Origin: Gloeomargarita sp. SRBZ-1_bins_9
GTDB lineage: Bacteria; Cyanobacteriota; Cyanobacteriia; Gloeomargaritales; Gloeomargaritaceae
Length of the DNA: 64,000 nucleotides
Direction of reading: 5' to 3'
Assembly (NCBI GenBank): GCA_039794565.1
Contig: JAUQVX010000001.1
Location: forward strand, 248,001-312,000
In this document: positions 8,470 through 18,451 of the stretch, piece by piece
Layout of the letters: the number at the start of each line of letters is the position of its first letter
Position numbering within the stretch: the stretch's first letter is position 1
Notes under the pieces: model-generated
Databases searched by the model: none
The model's input: only the letters and a program-made list of their open reading frames with translations
Told to the model about the DNA's origin: nothing
Made by a program: the position numbers and the translations under genes

Positions 8470-10169
8470 TCCCGCAAGGGGAGTTTCTGCCGGGGAGGTT
8501 GGGCCACGAGGGGTACCCGCCAGCCCCGGTCAAAGGCCCGCTCGGACACCTTCAGCACTGGTGCGGCCTGAAAACGTTTGAATTCGGCCCGTTGTACCAT
8601 TTGCATCACCTGGGCAACCAGGACGGGGTCGTGACCGGCAGCCACGATTTGATCCGGGGTTTGCCGTTCTCCCAGCCAGCGGTGCAGGATGTCGTCGAGA
8701 ACGGGGTAAGGGGGCAGGGTATCCTGGTCCGTCTGGCCCGGTTTCAGCTCGGCGCTGGGGGCTTTGGTCAGGACAGACTCGGGAATAACGGCTGGTTCGC
8801 CCCGCCCTTGCCGGTGTGCATTGTACCAGCGGGCTAGGGCATACACCTGGGTTTTGTACAGGTCGCCGATGGGGGCCAGGGCGCCGCACATGTCCCCGTA
8901 CAGGGTGCAGTAACCCACCGCCAGTTCCGACTTGTTGCCAGTAGCCAACACCAGCGCCCGGAACTTATTGGCCAGGGCCATCAGCAGCGTCCCCCGGATG
9001 CGGGATTGGATATTCTCTTCGGTCACATCCGGTGTCATCCCTGCAAACAGGGGGGCCAATGCCTGCTGGTAGCCAGCCATCAGGTCGTGGATGGGTATTT
9101 TCTCGGTAGCAATCCCCAAATTGGCCGCCAGGGTTAGGGCATCGGTGATGGAGGTCTCCGAGGTGTAGGGTGACGGCAGCAGTACCCCCTGCACCTGTTC
9201 CGCCCCCAGGGCCTCCACCGCCAGGGCCGCCACCACCGACGAGTCAATCCCACCGCTCAGGCCGATCACCACCCGCTGGAAGCCGCTCTGGTGGACGTAG
9301 TTGCGAATGCCCAACGTTAGGGCCTGCCACACCTCCCCCCAGGACTCCGGCGCCGGATGCAGGCGGGTTTCGGACCATTGCCCCTGGCGATAGCTGACGA
9401 TTTGCACCTCTGGCTGAAAGGCCCGCCCCCGGTGAATTACCTGCCCCTGGGCATCCACGATCACATTCCGCCCATCGAAAATGAGTTGGTCCGTCGCCCC
9501 TACTTGATTCACATAGACCAGCGGCACATGGTATTTGCGGGCGTGGTGGGCCAATAGGGCTTCCCGCAGCGCTCCTTTCCCCTGCCAATAGGGGGACGCC
9601 GACATATTGATCACCACATCCACCCCCCGTTCCATCAAGCGGGCAATCGGATTGTCCGGGTAACGCCGCCCGCTCCAAAACTGCTCGTCATTCCACAGGT
9701 CCTCACAAATGGTGATGCCCAGGCGTAGCCCCTGCCAACGCAAGATATTAAGCTGCTGCCCCGGCTGGAAATAGCGGTGTTCATCAAACACGTCATAGTC
9801 CGGCAGGAGTTGTTTGTGGAACGTGTATCGCACCCGGCCATCCAGCAAGAGCGCTGCGCCGTTAAATAAAGGTTTTTCTCCCTTTTGCCACCAATCAGGG
9901 TTGGGGAGAATCGTGCCCACTAAAACGCCGATTTTCGGGGGCAGTTTCAGGGCCAGGTTGTGCAGGGCAGTTTGGCAATTTTCTACAAACAAAGGGTCCA
10001 GCACCAGGTCCTGAGGGGGGTAGCCGCACAGGGACAATTCCGGCGTAATCAGCAACGACACCGACTGCAACGCGCACTGTTTGGCCGCCTGTAAAATCTT
10101 TGCGCTATTGCCCAGTAAATCCCCCACCGTGGGATGCAGTTGGGCCAGACCCAGTCGCAGTTCACTCAT
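8466..10169 (-). CDS. nadE: glutamine-dependent NAD+ synthetase
   Basis: 567 residues. NadE converts deamido-NAD to NAD with ATP and glutamine. Residues 1-270 are the nitrilase-type glutaminase domain with the Glu-Lys-Cys triad (Glu in [12 protein letters not shown], Lys in [11 protein letters not shown], Cys in GITICEDLW). From about residue 290 comes the synthetase domain, with the PP-loop [14 protein letters not shown] and the [19 protein letters not shown] block. It is the last gene of the nadD-nrtR-nadE operon. Its ATG overlaps the nrtR stop (ATGA), which implies translational coupling. Confidence 0.95.
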   Translation of the reverse strand: MSELRLGLAQLHPTVGDLLGNSAKILQAAKQCALQSVSLLITPELSLCGYPPQDLVLDPLFVENCQTALHNLALKLPPKIGVLVGTILPNPDWWQKGEKPLFNGAALLLDGRVRYTFHKQLLPDYDVFDEHRYFQPGQQLNILRWQGLRLGITICEDLWNDEQFWSGRRYPDNPIARLMERGVDVVINMSASPYWQGKGALREALLAHHARKYHVPLVYVNQVGATDQLIFDGRNVIVDAQGQVIHRGRAFQPEVQIVSYRQGQWSETRLHPAPESWGEVWQALTLGIRNYVHQSGFQRVVIGLSGGIDSSVVAALAVEALGAEQVQGVLLPSPYTSETSITDALTLAANLGIATEKIPIHDLMAGYQQALAPLFAGMTPDVTEENIQSRIRGTLLMALANKFRALVLATGNKSELAVGYCTLYGDMCGALAPIGDLYKTQVYALARWYNAHRQGRGEPAVIPESVLTKAPSAELKPGQTDQDTLPPYPVLDDILHRWLGERQTPDQIVAAGHDPVLVAQVMQMVQRAEFKRFQAAPVLKVSERAFDRGWRVPLVAQPPRQKLPLRD

Positions 10170-10837
10170 ATAAACACCATGGGTTTATCTTTGTAGGGTA
10201 AAAAAGCTTCCCGGTCAAAACGATACAAACTGGCCGGTCGTCCCGCCCCGCGGCACACTTTTTGACCCGTGTCTTGCAAAAATCCCAACTTCAACAGGCG
10301 GGCGCGAAAGTTGGAATAATCGCTGAAGTCCTCCCCCAGGATGGTGGCGTAGAGCTGGTAGAGTTCCCCCAAGGTAAACAACTCCGGCAGCACCTGAAAG
10401 GCAATGGGGCTGTATTCCAACTTGTTGCGCAGTCGCTGATAGCCATAGCGCACGATGTCAGCGTGGTCCCCCACCAACGGCGGCAGTTCGGTAAAGGGCA
10501 CCCACCGCACCGGCTCCGGCCCCGGCAACAACACCGTTTCCTGGTACTGCACCAGGGCAAAGTAGGCCACGCACAAATAGCGGTGGTCGGAGGTTTCCCG
10601 GACATCCCGCCCCGGTCCCCCAAAGGTGTAGAGCTGTTCCAAATACAAATGCTCCACCTGCACCTTCGTCGCCAACACCCGGTAGGCCTGTTCCGCCAGG
10701 GTGAGTTCCCCGCTCAGGGGCATTCCCGGCAACCGCGCCGGTTCCTCCATACACAAGAGCACCAACAGGCGCTGGGCTTCCGTGTCCACCGAAAAAATGA
10801 CCGTCACCACCTCGACGGTGATTTGCAGAGCGTTCAT
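10166..10837 (-). CDS. nrtR: NrtR-type NAD-metabolism regulator (degenerate Nudix plus winged helix)
   Basis: 223 residues. The N-terminal ~140 residues have the Nudix fold pattern (VEVVTVIFSVDTEAQRLLVLL, ETSDHRYLCVAYFALV, WVPFTELPPLVGDHADIV). The C-terminal ~70 residues form the winged-helix part (FTLGELYQLYATILGEDFSD, NFRARLLKLGFLQDTGQ, GRPASLYRFD). This two-domain design is that of NrtR, a repressor of NAD genes that senses ADP-ribose-type ligands. The Nudix box should carry GX5EX7REXXEE, but here it reads GELTLAEQAYRVLATKV, so the metal-binding glutamates are gone. That supports a regulator, not a hydrolase. It overlaps both neighbours by ATGA. Confidence 0.85.
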   Translation of the reverse strand: MNALQITVEVVTVIFSVDTEAQRLLVLLCMEEPARLPGMPLSGELTLAEQAYRVLATKVQVEHLYLEQLYTFGGPGRDVRETSDHRYLCVAYFALVQYQETVLLPGPEPVRWVPFTELPPLVGDHADIVRYGYQRLRNKLEYSPIAFQVLPELFTLGELYQLYATILGEDFSDYSNFRARLLKLGFLQDTGQKVCRGAGRPASLYRFDREAFLPYKDKPMVFI

Positions 10838-11433
10838 CGGCGGGGGGTCGGCATTTCCGCTTCCCGGTAAAGTCCGTGATCTTGGATGTAGGCCTGTACC
10901 GCCGGACTGAGTTCGTCCAAACATTGCCCCTCCCGAAAGGCCCGGGACGACCAATCCGGCACCGTAATCGGGGCGATGCGCACCCGGGGGCTATGCTGAT
11001 GCAGCCAATCCAAGGCCGCCGGCGCCAGGGTGTAACCCGTACGGGGGATAATCACCACCTCCACCTGGGGAAACAACTCCTCCGCCTGGTGCCAGCGGGG
11101 CAGTTGGGGCAGTAAATCTGCGCCTAAGGCCAGCGTTAGGGTCGCCTGGGGATATTGCTCCTTCACCCGCGCCACACTCACCCGCGTAAACCGGTGGCTC
11201 AACTCGGGCGCCAAGCGCACCTTGGGTTCCCCCAACTCCTGCACCAACCGCTCCAGCATGGCCATGCGGTGCTCTAGGGGCGTCTGCCCCGTCTTCAAGG
11301 GATTATCCGCCGCCCACACCAAAACCTGGTCAAACTCGTCCTCCTGGGCCAGCCAGCGGATGATCTGGGCATGGGCCAACGTCGGAGGGTCTGCACTGGT
11401 GCCAAAAAGCGCCAACCGCTGGGGATCGTTCAT
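10834..11433 (-). CDS. nadD: nicotinate-nucleotide adenylyltransferase
   Basis: 199 residues. NadD makes deamido-NAD from nicotinate mononucleotide and ATP, the step before NadE. The nucleotidyltransferase motif appears as FGTSADPPTLAH (residues 10-21), the variant with a Ser-Ala insertion I associate with cyanobacterial NadD. LTLALGADLLPQLPRWHQ and VEVVIIPRTGY fit the Rossmann core. The usual ISSTxIR loop is represented by PDWSSRAFREG. It is the first gene of the operon. Its stop overlaps the nrtR start by four bases. A TATAAT box lies 22-27 bases upstream of the ATG. Confidence 0.88.
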   Translation of the reverse strand: MNDPQRLALFGTSADPPTLAHAQIIRWLAQEDEFDQVLVWAADNPLKTGQTPLEHRMAMLERLVQELGEPKVRLAPELSHRFTRVSVARVKEQYPQATLTLALGADLLPQLPRWHQAEELFPQVEVVIIPRTGYTLAPAALDWLHQHSPRVRIAPITVPDWSSRAFREGQCLDELSPAVQAYIQDHGLYREAEMPTPRR

Positions 11434-11454
11434 GGGGGATGGCCATCGTCGTAA

Positions 11455-11483
11455 ATTATAGTGATTCTAACCAAAATCCTTAG
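11455..11483 (-). promoter_or_regulatory. nadD operon promoter with candidate NrtR operator
   Basis: On the minus strand a perfect TATAAT (11460-11455) lies 22 bases before the nadD ATG. Just upstream, 11467-11483 holds the imperfect inverted repeat CTAAGGATTTTGGTTAG (CTAA-N9-TTAG) over the expected -35 position, where no TTGACA-like hexamer is seen. A repressor bound there would block RNA polymerase. The link to NrtR is inferred from position and from nrtR being in the operon. Confidence 0.45.
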
Positions 11484-11940
11484 CTTTTGCCAGGCGCTGG
11501 CGCAGCGATGGTGCAGCCGTCCTTTATCAGCAAGCGACCGTTTGGCCAGAGCCAGAGAGCCATCTGGGTCGGTGGTCACATCCACTGGGTCCGGTGGAGG
11601 TAATCCTTTCCCACCGCCGCCCGCCAGCAGTCAAGGCTCCATCCCCCCCCCTTGTGGCATCTCCATCGTGATGGGCGTGAAGGCCTGGTCATGGCGATTT
11701 CCCCAGACCATCGGCAACAAGGTGCGCCTCTCGACCAGGGCGGGGCAAGGGACCCATCAGCACAACTTTCCCGGGGCAAAAAGCGGGGAATGGACTGGTC
11801 GTTCTGCCTATCCCCCAGCAGTCAGCCCACCTACCCCGCACCACACCGCCAGAGGGCCAAGCGGAGCACTCCGCACCACATCCCCTCCCAGCGCGACCCA
11901 TGCCTACTGACAATGGGACCGCCACCCTAAAAAGCAAAGA
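11484..11940. other. 457-base gap with no convincing gene
   Basis: Open frames exist on both strands (for example plus 11461-11910 and minus 11689-11937 and 11576-11779), but their translations are low-complexity (Pro, Gly, Arg, Ser) and match nothing I know. On the minus strand, short stretches look protein-like (HDQAFTPITMEMPQ, then GKDYLHRTQWM) but switch frame at a G run near 11645. This would suit a decayed gene. The 10-base repeat CCGCACCACA occurs at 11836-11845 and 11871-11880, and GCGGAG-CACTCCGC near 11861 can form a small hairpin. No tRNA, RNase P or SRP RNA signature was found. Confidence 0.4.
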
Positions 11941-11958
11941 TATGTAAATTTGTGTAAA
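11941..11958 (-). promoter_or_regulatory. HLR1-type RpaB binding site upstream of psaA
   Basis: The plus strand reads TATGTAAATTTGTGTAAA. Read on the minus strand this is TTTACACA-AA-TTTACATA, two direct repeats fitting the HLR1 consensus (G/T)TTACA(T/A)(T/A)-NN-(G/T)TTACA(T/A)(T/A) with one mismatch. HLR1 is bound by the response regulator RpaB, which activates photosystem I genes in low light and releases them under high light. It lies about 90 bases upstream of the psaA -10 box. Confidence 0.7.
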
Positions 11959-12047
11959 TTTATTTTGCGATGCTGCGGGTGGACGGCGGAGAAACGACAG
12001 GGACTTTAACTATTATTAACGCCCCGGTTCGGGCGGCGATGGGAGCC

Positions 12048-12053
12048 TATAAT
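12048..12053 (+). promoter_or_regulatory. psaA -10 element
   Basis: A perfect TATAAT in GGAGCCTATAATGCTGAC, with no good -35 at 17 bases (CGGTTC). This fits an activator-dependent promoter such as one helped by RpaB at the HLR1 site. It would give a leader of about 130 bases before psaA, ending in AGGAGAGGAG. Confidence 0.65.
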
Positions 12054-12190
12054 GCTGACTAAAGCCAACGGTGTTACTGGGCTGAAATGGGAATTTCCTG
12101 GGTCAGCTCAGGGAGGGGGGATGCCAGTCTTTTGGGTCCCTCTAGGCACAACACTGTTATTCCTTGCCGTAGTAGGAGAGGAGCGTTCTA

Positions 12191-14506
12191 ATGACCATCA
12201 GTCCACCGGAGCGGGAAGCGAAGGTCAGGGTGGTTGTGGACCGGGACCCCGTACCCACGTCCTTTGAGCGGTGGGGCAAGCCGGGGCATTTTTCCCGGAG
12301 TCTGGCCAAGGGGCCGAAAACTACCACCTGGATCTGGAATCTGCACGCTAACGCTCATGATTTCGACAGTCATACCAGCGACCTGGAGGACATCTCCCGC
12401 AAAATTTTCAGCGCCCACTTTGGCCACTTGGCGGTGGTGTTTGTGTGGCTGAGCGGGATGTACTTCCACGGGGCCAAGTTTTCCAACTATTCGGCCTGGC
12501 TGGCGGACCCATTGCACGTCAAGCCCAGTGCCCAGGTGGTTTGGCCGATTGTAGGCCAGGAAATTCTCAACGCCGATGTGGGAGGCGGATTCCAGGGGAT
12601 TCAAATTACCTCTGGGTTCTTCCAACTCTGGCGGGCCAATGGGATTACCAATGAGTTCCAACTTTACTGCACGGCCATTGGGGCGCTGGTGATGGCGGCG
12701 CTGATGCTGTTTGCCGGCTGGTTCCATTACCACAAGGCGGCCCCCAAGCTGGAGTGGTTCCAAAATGTGGAGTCCATGCTGAACCACCACCTGGCGGGTC
12801 TGCTGGGTTTGGGGTGCTTGGGCTATGCCGGGCAGCAGATTCATGTGTCGTTGCCGATTAATGCCTGTTTAGATGCCATTGATGCGGGGAAACCGCTGAC
12901 GGTTGGCGGCAAGGTGATTGCCTCGGTGGCGGATATTCCCCTGCCCCACGAGTGGATTTTGCACCCCCATTTGATGGCGGATGTGTTCCCCCATGTGCCC
13001 TGGGGGGTGCCCAGTGGGGTGATTCCCTTCTTTACGTTGAACTGGGGGGCCTACGCGGATTTCCTGACGTTTAAGGGGGGCCTGAACCCGGTGACGGGGG
13101 GTCTGTGGCTGACGGATACGGCCCACCACCATTTGGCCCTGGCGGTGCTGTTTATCATCGCCGGCCACATGTACCGGACCAATTGGGGGATCGGCCACAG
13201 CCTGAAGGAAATCCTGGAGGCCCACAAGGACCCCTTGTTGATTGGGGGGACGGGTCACAAAGGGCTATATGAAATCCTGACCACTTCGTGGCATGCCCAA
13301 TTGGCGATTAACCTGGCGATGCTGGGGTCGCTGACGATCATCGTGGCCCAGCACATGTACGCCATGCCGCCCTATCCCTACTTGGCAACGGATTACCCCA
13401 CCCAATTGTCCCTGTTTACCCACCACATGTGGATTGGGGGCTTTTTGATCGTGGGGGCCGGTGCCCATGGGGCGATTTTCATGGTGCGGGATTATGACCC
13501 GGCGCAGAATGTGAACAATGTGCTGGACCGGGTGATCCGGCACCGGGATGCGATTATTTCCCACTTGAACTGGGTGTGCTTGTTCCTGGGCTTCCACAGC
13601 TTTGGCCTGTATATCCATAACGACACGATGCGGGCGCTGGGACGGCCCCAGGATATGTTCTCGGATACGGCCATCCAACTGAAGCCGGTGTTTGCCCAGT
13701 GGATTCAAGGGTTACACGCGGCGGCGGCGGGGGCGACGGCTCCCTATGCCAGTGCGGGGGTAAGTCCCATCTTCGGCGGGGAAACGCTGGTGGTGGGTGG
13801 TAAAGTGGCGATGATGCCGATGGTGTTGGGCACGGCGGATTTCATGGTGCACCACATCCATGCCTTTACCATCCATGTGACGGTGTTGATCCTGCTGAAG
13901 GGGGTGCTGTTTGCCCGTAACTCCCGTTTGATTCCGGACAAGGCGAATCTAGGGTTTGCCTTCCCCTGCGACGGTCCGGGGCGGGGCGGGACGTGCCAGG
14001 TCTCGGGGTGGGACCACGTGTTCCTGGGCCTGTTTTGGATGTACAACGCCCTGTCGATTGTGATCTTCCATTTCTCCTGGAAGATGCAGTCGGACATTTG
14101 GGGCACGGTGGACGCCGAGGGCACGATCAACCACATCACCAGTGGCAACTTTGCCCAGAGCGCGATTACCATCAACGGCTGGTTGCGGGATTTCCTGTGG
14201 GCGCAGTCGTCCCAGGTGATCGGTTCCTACGGGTCGGCGTTGTCGGCCTACGGGATCATGTTCCTGGGGGCGCACTTTGTCTGGGCGTTTAGCTTGATGT
14301 TCCTGTTCAGCGGGCGCGGTTATTGGCAGGAGTTGATTGAGTCCATCGTTTGGGCGCACAACAAGCTCAAGGTGGCGCCGGCCATTCAACCGCGGGCGTT
14401 GAGCATTATCCAGGGACGGGCGGTCGGTGTGGCACACTACCTGCTTGGGGGGATTGTGACCACCTGGTCGTTCTTCCTGGCGCGGATTATCGCCGTATCC
14501 GGCTAA
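12191..14506 (+). CDS. psaA: photosystem I P700 apoprotein A1
   Basis: 771 residues, slightly longer than the usual ~750-755. PsaA forms, with PsaB, the heterodimeric core of photosystem I that binds P700, most antenna chlorophylls and the electron carriers A0, A1 and Fx. The Fx iron-sulphur loop [12 protein letters not shown] is present. The start, with [19 protein letters not shown], is typical, and many His-rich helices are visible ([39 protein letters not shown]). A strong AGGAGAGGAG ribosome-binding site precedes the ATG. psaB follows after 14 bases. Confidence 0.98.
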   Translation: MTISPPEREAKVRVVVDRDPVPTSFERWGKPGHFSRSLAKGPKTTTWIWNLHANAHDFDSHTSDLEDISRKIFSAHFGHLAVVFVWLSGMYFHGAKFSNYSAWLADPLHVKPSAQVVWPIVGQEILNADVGGGFQGIQITSGFFQLWRANGITNEFQLYCTAIGALVMAALMLFAGWFHYHKAAPKLEWFQNVESMLNHHLAGLLGLGCLGYAGQQIHVSLPINACLDAIDAGKPLTVGGKVIASVADIPLPHEWILHPHLMADVFPHVPWGVPSGVIPFFTLNWGAYADFLTFKGGLNPVTGGLWLTDTAHHHLALAVLFIIAGHMYRTNWGIGHSLKEILEAHKDPLLIGGTGHKGLYEILTTSWHAQLAINLAMLGSLTIIVAQHMYAMPPYPYLATDYPTQLSLFTHHMWIGGFLIVGAGAHGAIFMVRDYDPAQNVNNVLDRVIRHRDAIISHLNWVCLFLGFHSFGLYIHNDTMRALGRPQDMFSDTAIQLKPVFAQWIQGLHAAAAGATAPYASAGVSPIFGGETLVVGGKVAMMPMVLGTADFMVHHIHAFTIHVTVLILLKGVLFARNSRLIPDKANLGFAFPCDGPGRGGTCQVSGWDHVFLGLFWMYNALSIVIFHFSWKMQSDIWGTVDAEGTINHITSGNFAQSAITINGWLRDFLWAQSSQVIGSYGSALSAYGIMFLGAHFVWAFSLMFLFSGRGYWQELIESIVWAHNKLKVAPAIQPRALSIIQGRAVGVAHYLLGGIVTTWSFFLARIIAVSG

Positions 14507-14520
14507 GGGAAGGAGAGACT

Positions 14521-16752
14521 ATGGCGACGAAGTTTCCGAAATTCAGCCAAGCCTTGGCCCAAGACCCGACCACACGGCGGATTTGGTATGCCCTGGCGAC
14601 GGCGAATGACTTTGAAAGCCACGATGGCATGACGGAGGAAAATCTCTACCAGCGGATTTTTGCCTCCCACTTCGGCCATCTGGCAATCATCTTCCTGTGG
14701 ACGTCGGGGAACCTGTTCCACGTGGCCTGGCAAGGCAATTTTGAGCAGTGGATTAAGGACCCGTTGAATGTGCGGCCGATTGCCCATGCCATTTGGGATC
14801 CGCACTTTGGTCAGGCGGCGGTGGAGGCCTTTACCCAGGCGCAAGGGGCGACAGGGCCGGTGAACATTGCCTACTCGGGGGTGTATCAGTGGTGGTACAC
14901 CATCGGGATGCGCACCAATAACGACCTGTATGCGGGGTCAATTTTCCTGCTGCTGTTGGCGGCGGTGGCCCTGTTTGCGGGGTGGCTGCACCTGCAACCT
15001 AAGTTCCGGCCTTCCTTGGCCTGGTTTAAGAACGCCGAGTCCCGGTTGAATCACCACCTGGCGGGGCTGTTTGGGGTGTCGTCCTTGGCCTGGACGGGGC
15101 ACCTGGTGCACGTGGCGATTCCGGAATCCCGGGGGGTGCATGTGGGCTGGGATAATTTCCTGAGCATGCCGCCCCACCCGGCGGGTTTGGCGCCCTTTTT
15201 CTCGGGGAACTGGGGGGTGTATGCCCAGAACCCCGATACGGCGGCGCATGTGTTCGGCACGGCTCAGGGGGCGGGAACGGCAATTCTCACCTTCTTGGGG
15301 GGCTTCCATCCCCAGACCCAGTCCCTGTGGTTGACGGACATTGCCCACCACCATTTGGCGATTGCGGTGATTTTCATCATCGCCGGGCACATGTACCGCA
15401 CCAACTTTGGCATCGGGCACAGCATCCGGGAAATCCTGAAGGCGCACCGACCACCGGAGGGAACGCCCTTTGGGGGCTTGTTGGGACGTGGCCATGAGGG
15501 GCTGTACGACACGATCAATAACTCGCTGCACTTCCAGTTGGGGTTGGCCCTGGCCTGCTTGGGGGTGATCACTTCCCTGGTGGCGCAGCACATGTACAGC
15601 CTGCCGCCCTATGCTTTCCTGGCTCAGGACCAAACCACCATGGCGGCGCTTTACACCCACCACCAGTACATTGCCGGGTTTTTGATGGTGGGGGCGTTTG
15701 CCCACGGGGCCATCTTCTTTGTGCGGGACTATGACCCCGAGCAGAACAAGGACAATGTGCTGGCCCGGATGCTGGAGCACAAGGAGGCGTTGATTTCCCA
15801 CCTGAGCTGGGTGTGTCTGTTCCTGGGCTTCCACACGCTGGGTCTGTATGTCCACAACGATGTAGTGGTGGCCTTTGGGCAGCCGGAAAAGCAAATTCTG
15901 ATTGAGCCGGTGTTTGCCCAGTGGATTCAGGCGGCCCACGGGAAGGCGCTGTATGGGTTCAATGTGTTGCTCTCGAATCCGGACAGCATTGCTTCCACGG
16001 CCTGGCCGAACTACGGGAATGTGTGGTTGCCGGGGTGGTTGGATGCTATCAATGCGGGCAACAATTCCCTGTTTCTGACGATTGGGCCGGGGGACTTCCT
16101 GGTGCACCATGCGATTGCCCTAGGGCTGCACACCACGACCCTGATTCTGGTGAAGGGGGCGCTGGATGCGCGGGGTTCCAAGCTGATGCCGGACAAGAAG
16201 GACTTTGGCTACAGCTTCCCCTGCGACGGTCCGGGGCGGGGTGGCACCTGCGATATTTCCGCCTGGGATGCGTTCTACCTGGCCATGTTCTGGATGCTGA
16301 ACACCATTGGCTGGGTGACGTTCTACTGGCACTGGAAGCACCTGGCGCTCTGGCAGGGGAATGTGGCCCAGTTTAACGAGTCCTCCACCTACCTGATGGG
16401 TTGGCTGCGGGATTACCTGTGGCTGAACAGCTCCCAGCTCATCAATGGCTACAACCCCTACGGGATGAACAACCTGTCGGTGTGGGCCTGGATGTTCCTG
16501 TTCGGGCACCTGGTCTGGGCGACGGGGTTCATGTTCCTGATTAGCTGGCGGGGTTACTGGCAAGAGTTGATCGAAACGCTGGTCTGGGCGCATGAGCGGA
16601 CGCCCCTGGCTAACCTGGTGCGGTGGAAGGATAAGCCGGTGGCCCTGTCTATTGTCCAAGGGCGCTTGGTGGGTCTGGCCCACTTCACGGTGGGTTACAT
16701 CTTGACCTACGCGGCGTTCTTGATTGCTTCGACAGCCTCTATCTTTGGCTAG
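14521..16752 (+). CDS. psaB: photosystem I P700 apoprotein A2
   Basis: 743 residues, in the normal size range. It is the second photosystem I core subunit, paired with PsaA. The start [20 protein letters not shown] and the Fx loop [15 protein letters not shown] are diagnostic. The chlorophyll-binding helices are conserved ([40 protein letters not shown]). The ATG at 14521 has a GGAAGGAGAG ribosome-binding site in the 14-base psaA-psaB spacer. A terminator follows about 30 bases after the stop. Confidence 0.98.
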   Translation: MATKFPKFSQALAQDPTTRRIWYALATANDFESHDGMTEENLYQRIFASHFGHLAIIFLWTSGNLFHVAWQGNFEQWIKDPLNVRPIAHAIWDPHFGQAAVEAFTQAQGATGPVNIAYSGVYQWWYTIGMRTNNDLYAGSIFLLLLAAVALFAGWLHLQPKFRPSLAWFKNAESRLNHHLAGLFGVSSLAWTGHLVHVAIPESRGVHVGWDNFLSMPPHPAGLAPFFSGNWGVYAQNPDTAAHVFGTAQGAGTAILTFLGGFHPQTQSLWLTDIAHHHLAIAVIFIIAGHMYRTNFGIGHSIREILKAHRPPEGTPFGGLLGRGHEGLYDTINNSLHFQLGLALACLGVITSLVAQHMYSLPPYAFLAQDQTTMAALYTHHQYIAGFLMVGAFAHGAIFFVRDYDPEQNKDNVLARMLEHKEALISHLSWVCLFLGFHTLGLYVHNDVVVAFGQPEKQILIEPVFAQWIQAAHGKALYGFNVLLSNPDSIASTAWPNYGNVWLPGWLDAINAGNNSLFLTIGPGDFLVHHAIALGLHTTTLILVKGALDARGSKLMPDKKDFGYSFPCDGPGRGGTCDISAWDAFYLAMFWMLNTIGWVTFYWHWKHLALWQGNVAQFNESSTYLMGWLRDYLWLNSSQLINGYNPYGMNNLSVWAWMFLFGHLVWATGFMFLISWRGYWQELIETLVWAHERTPLANLVRWKDKPVALSIVQGRLVGLAHFTVGYILTYAAFLIASTASIFG

Positions 16753-16780
16753 GTAACTGCTACTTCAAACTAATTCACTC

Positions 16781-16812
16781 ATCCCCTGCCTGGTATGGGT
16801 GGGGGATTTTTG
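16781..16812 (+). terminator. Rho-independent terminator of psaAB
   Basis: ATCCCCTGCCTGGTATGGGTGGGGGAT forms a GC-rich stem (CCCC/GGGG with inner CC/GG) and is followed by TTTTTG. It lies 29 bases after the psaB stop and is oriented to end psaAB transcripts. Confidence 0.8.
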
Positions 16813-16857
16813 TTGTCATACAGTTTTCCTATGCTTTGGGCCTTGGTACACCCACAT

Positions 16858-17652
16858 TTAGGGACGCGGACTAGGGGCAGGGGTGGCTGCTGCTAGCCGT
16901 TGAATTTCATCCCGATGTTCCGGGGGGGCCAGTTCCGCGGCTTTGCTAAATAAGGGTTGGGCCTCTTGGGTTTTACCGAGGGCCTTGAGGGTCTGGGCTT
17001 TGGCAAAAATGGGGCGAAAATCCTGAGGGTTTTCCCGTATCAATTGGTCAAACAGGGCTAGGGCCGCTGCCGTCTTCCCCTGGGCCAGATACACCCGCCC
17101 CATCTGAATCTGGATGCCTGTCACATCGGCCTGCTGGGGATTCACTTTCTGTAGGGATTGCTGGAGGAGGGATTCGGCCATCGCCGGACGTTCCAATTGC
17201 ACCAGTAAGTCGGTGACGCCCACCAACGCCAGCAAATTCCCCGGTTGTCGCTGGAGCAATTCCCGATAGGTTTTGACCGCCGCTTCCTTGTCCCCAAGCT
17301 CAGCCTGGGTTTGCGCCAGTAAAATCCCATATTCGCTCACCTGGGGATGCAATTTGGCCAGTCGCTCAAGGAGGGGCACGGCACCCTTGAGGTCCTTCTC
17401 CTGGAGGCGAATCTTCAACAACCCCCGCAGGGCATAGGTGTTATTGGGGTCTTTTTGTAGAACCAGTTCATAGCCCTTGGCAGCGCTCACCTGATCCGCT
17501 GGCGAGGGGGATTCCGCAGGTGTGGGCTTGGGCAATAGATTGTCCAGGTAGGGCAGCACGCCTAGTCCCAAAAAGGCCGCCCCGCCAATCACCATGACCA
17601 ATTGCAACCACCAGCGCTGGGGCCTTGCCATGGGTTTTTTGCCGTCAACCAC
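16858..17652 (-). CDS. membrane-anchored TPR protein
   Basis: 264 residues. A single N-terminal transmembrane helix (about residues 14-35, WWLQLVMVIGGAAFLGLG) is followed by a Pro/Ser linker and then five or six TPR-like helical hairpins (NNTYALRGLLKIRLQEKDLK, EYGILLAQTQAELGDKEAAV, GRVYLAQGKTAAALALFDQL). The tail TPAPSPRP is disordered. A GTG at 17652 was chosen because AGGA lies seven bases upstream; an ATG at 17631 is the alternative. It is convergent with psaB and divergent from the HAD gene. Proteins of this layout are common in cyanobacteria and usually unassigned. Confidence 0.8.
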   Translation of the reverse strand: MVDGKKPMARPQRWWLQLVMVIGGAAFLGLGVLPYLDNLLPKPTPAESPSPADQVSAAKGYELVLQKDPNNTYALRGLLKIRLQEKDLKGAVPLLERLAKLHPQVSEYGILLAQTQAELGDKEAAVKTYRELLQRQPGNLLALVGVTDLLVQLERPAMAESLLQQSLQKVNPQQADVTGIQIQMGRVYLAQGKTAAALALFDQLIRENPQDFRPIFAKAQTLKALGKTQEAQPLFSKAAELAPPEHRDEIQRLAAATPAPSPRP

Positions 17653-17710
17653 GCTCCCATCCTACCAAACGGGGTGATAGGCTGGAAACGGTCCCACGGG
17701 AGACACGGCC

Positions 17711-18451
17711 ATGCCCACGCTCATCATCAACGGGTTACGTTTGCCGGCTGTCCAGGCGGTGGTCTGGGACAAGGACGGGACCCTGGCCGATACGCTGGAC
17801 TACTGGCGGCAGGTGGGGGAAAAACGCTTGCAGTACCTAGAAAAGCAGGTGCCGGGGGTGGCGGCGCGCTTGCGGGTGGCCTTTGGCTATAGGAATGGGG
17901 GACTGGAACCGGGGGGATTGCTGGCCACCGGCAGCCGCTATGAAAACGAAATTGCTGCTGCGGCCTATGTGGCGGAACAGGGCTGGGACTGGCAGAGCGC
18001 CTTGCACCTGGCACGGGAGACATTTCGGCAGGTGGAACAGGTCTGTCCCGGCGTCCACACCATTCCCTTGCGCCCGGGCGCCCGTGAGGTTTTGACCCAA
18101 CTGGCCCAAGCGGGCTACCGGCAGGCCATTCTCTCGGCGGATATTTCCCCTAACGTGCAGGGATTTGTGGCCCACAACCAGCTCCAAGACCTACTGCACT
18201 ACTACACGGGTATTGACCTGCCCCCCACCAAACCTGACCCCCAGGCCCTCCTGCACACCTGCCAAATCCTCGGGGTGGAACCTGGGCAAACGGTGATGGT
18301 CGGCGACTCGCCGGTGGATTTGGAAATGGCCAAACGGGCGGGCTGCGCTGCGGCGATTGCCGTCACCTGGGGCTTTCACCGGGCAGAAAAACTGGCGCCC
18401 CTAGCCGATGCCCTCCTCAGCGATTGGTCCCAGGTGCGAGTCCTAGGGTGA
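17711..18451 (+). CDS. HAD-superfamily phosphatase
   Basis: 246 residues. All four HAD motifs are visible: motif I WDKDGTLAD (nucleophile Asp at about residue 20), motif II Ser in ILSADISPN, motif III Lys in LPPTKPDP and motif IV GDSPVDLEMA. A helical cap domain lies between motifs I and II. The overall look is that of phosphoglycolate phosphatase-like enzymes (subfamily IA), so a small sugar or nucleotide phosphate is the likely substrate, but it cannot be fixed. The 3' end overlaps convergent lepB by nine bases. Confidence 0.85.
   Translation: MPTLIINGLRLPAVQAVVWDKDGTLADTLDYWRQVGEKRLQYLEKQVPGVAARLRVAFGYRNGGLEPGGLLATGSRYENEIAAAAYVAEQGWDWQSALHLARETFRQVEQVCPGVHTIPLRPGAREVLTQLAQAGYRQAILSADISPNVQGFVAHNQLQDLLHYYTGIDLPPTKPDPQALLHTCQILGVEPGQTVMVGDSPVDLEMAKRAGCAAAIAVTWGFHRAEKLAPLADALLSDWSQVRVLG

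Noticed and set aside
11461-11910. 149-codon open frame on the plus strand upstream of psaA
   Set aside because: Pro/Ser/Gly-rich low-complexity translation with no ribosome-binding site and no known motif.
12021-12030. GGTTC sequence resembling a tRNA T-loop in the psaA leader
   Set aside because: No acceptor or anticodon stem can be formed around it. I found no tRNA signature in any spacer of the window.
12052-12267. Short open frame beginning at the psaA -10 box
   Set aside because: Its ATG is part of the TATAAT promoter element, and it runs into psaA in another frame. It is unlikely to be translated.
14938-16110. 390-codon open frame antisense to psaB
   Set aside because: It is a shadow of psaB, one of the most conserved cyanobacterial genes, with low-complexity composition.
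16781-16812. Could the hairpin after psaB be a small RNA or riboswitch?
   Set aside because: A short GC stem followed by a T run directly after the stop is best explained as a simple terminator.
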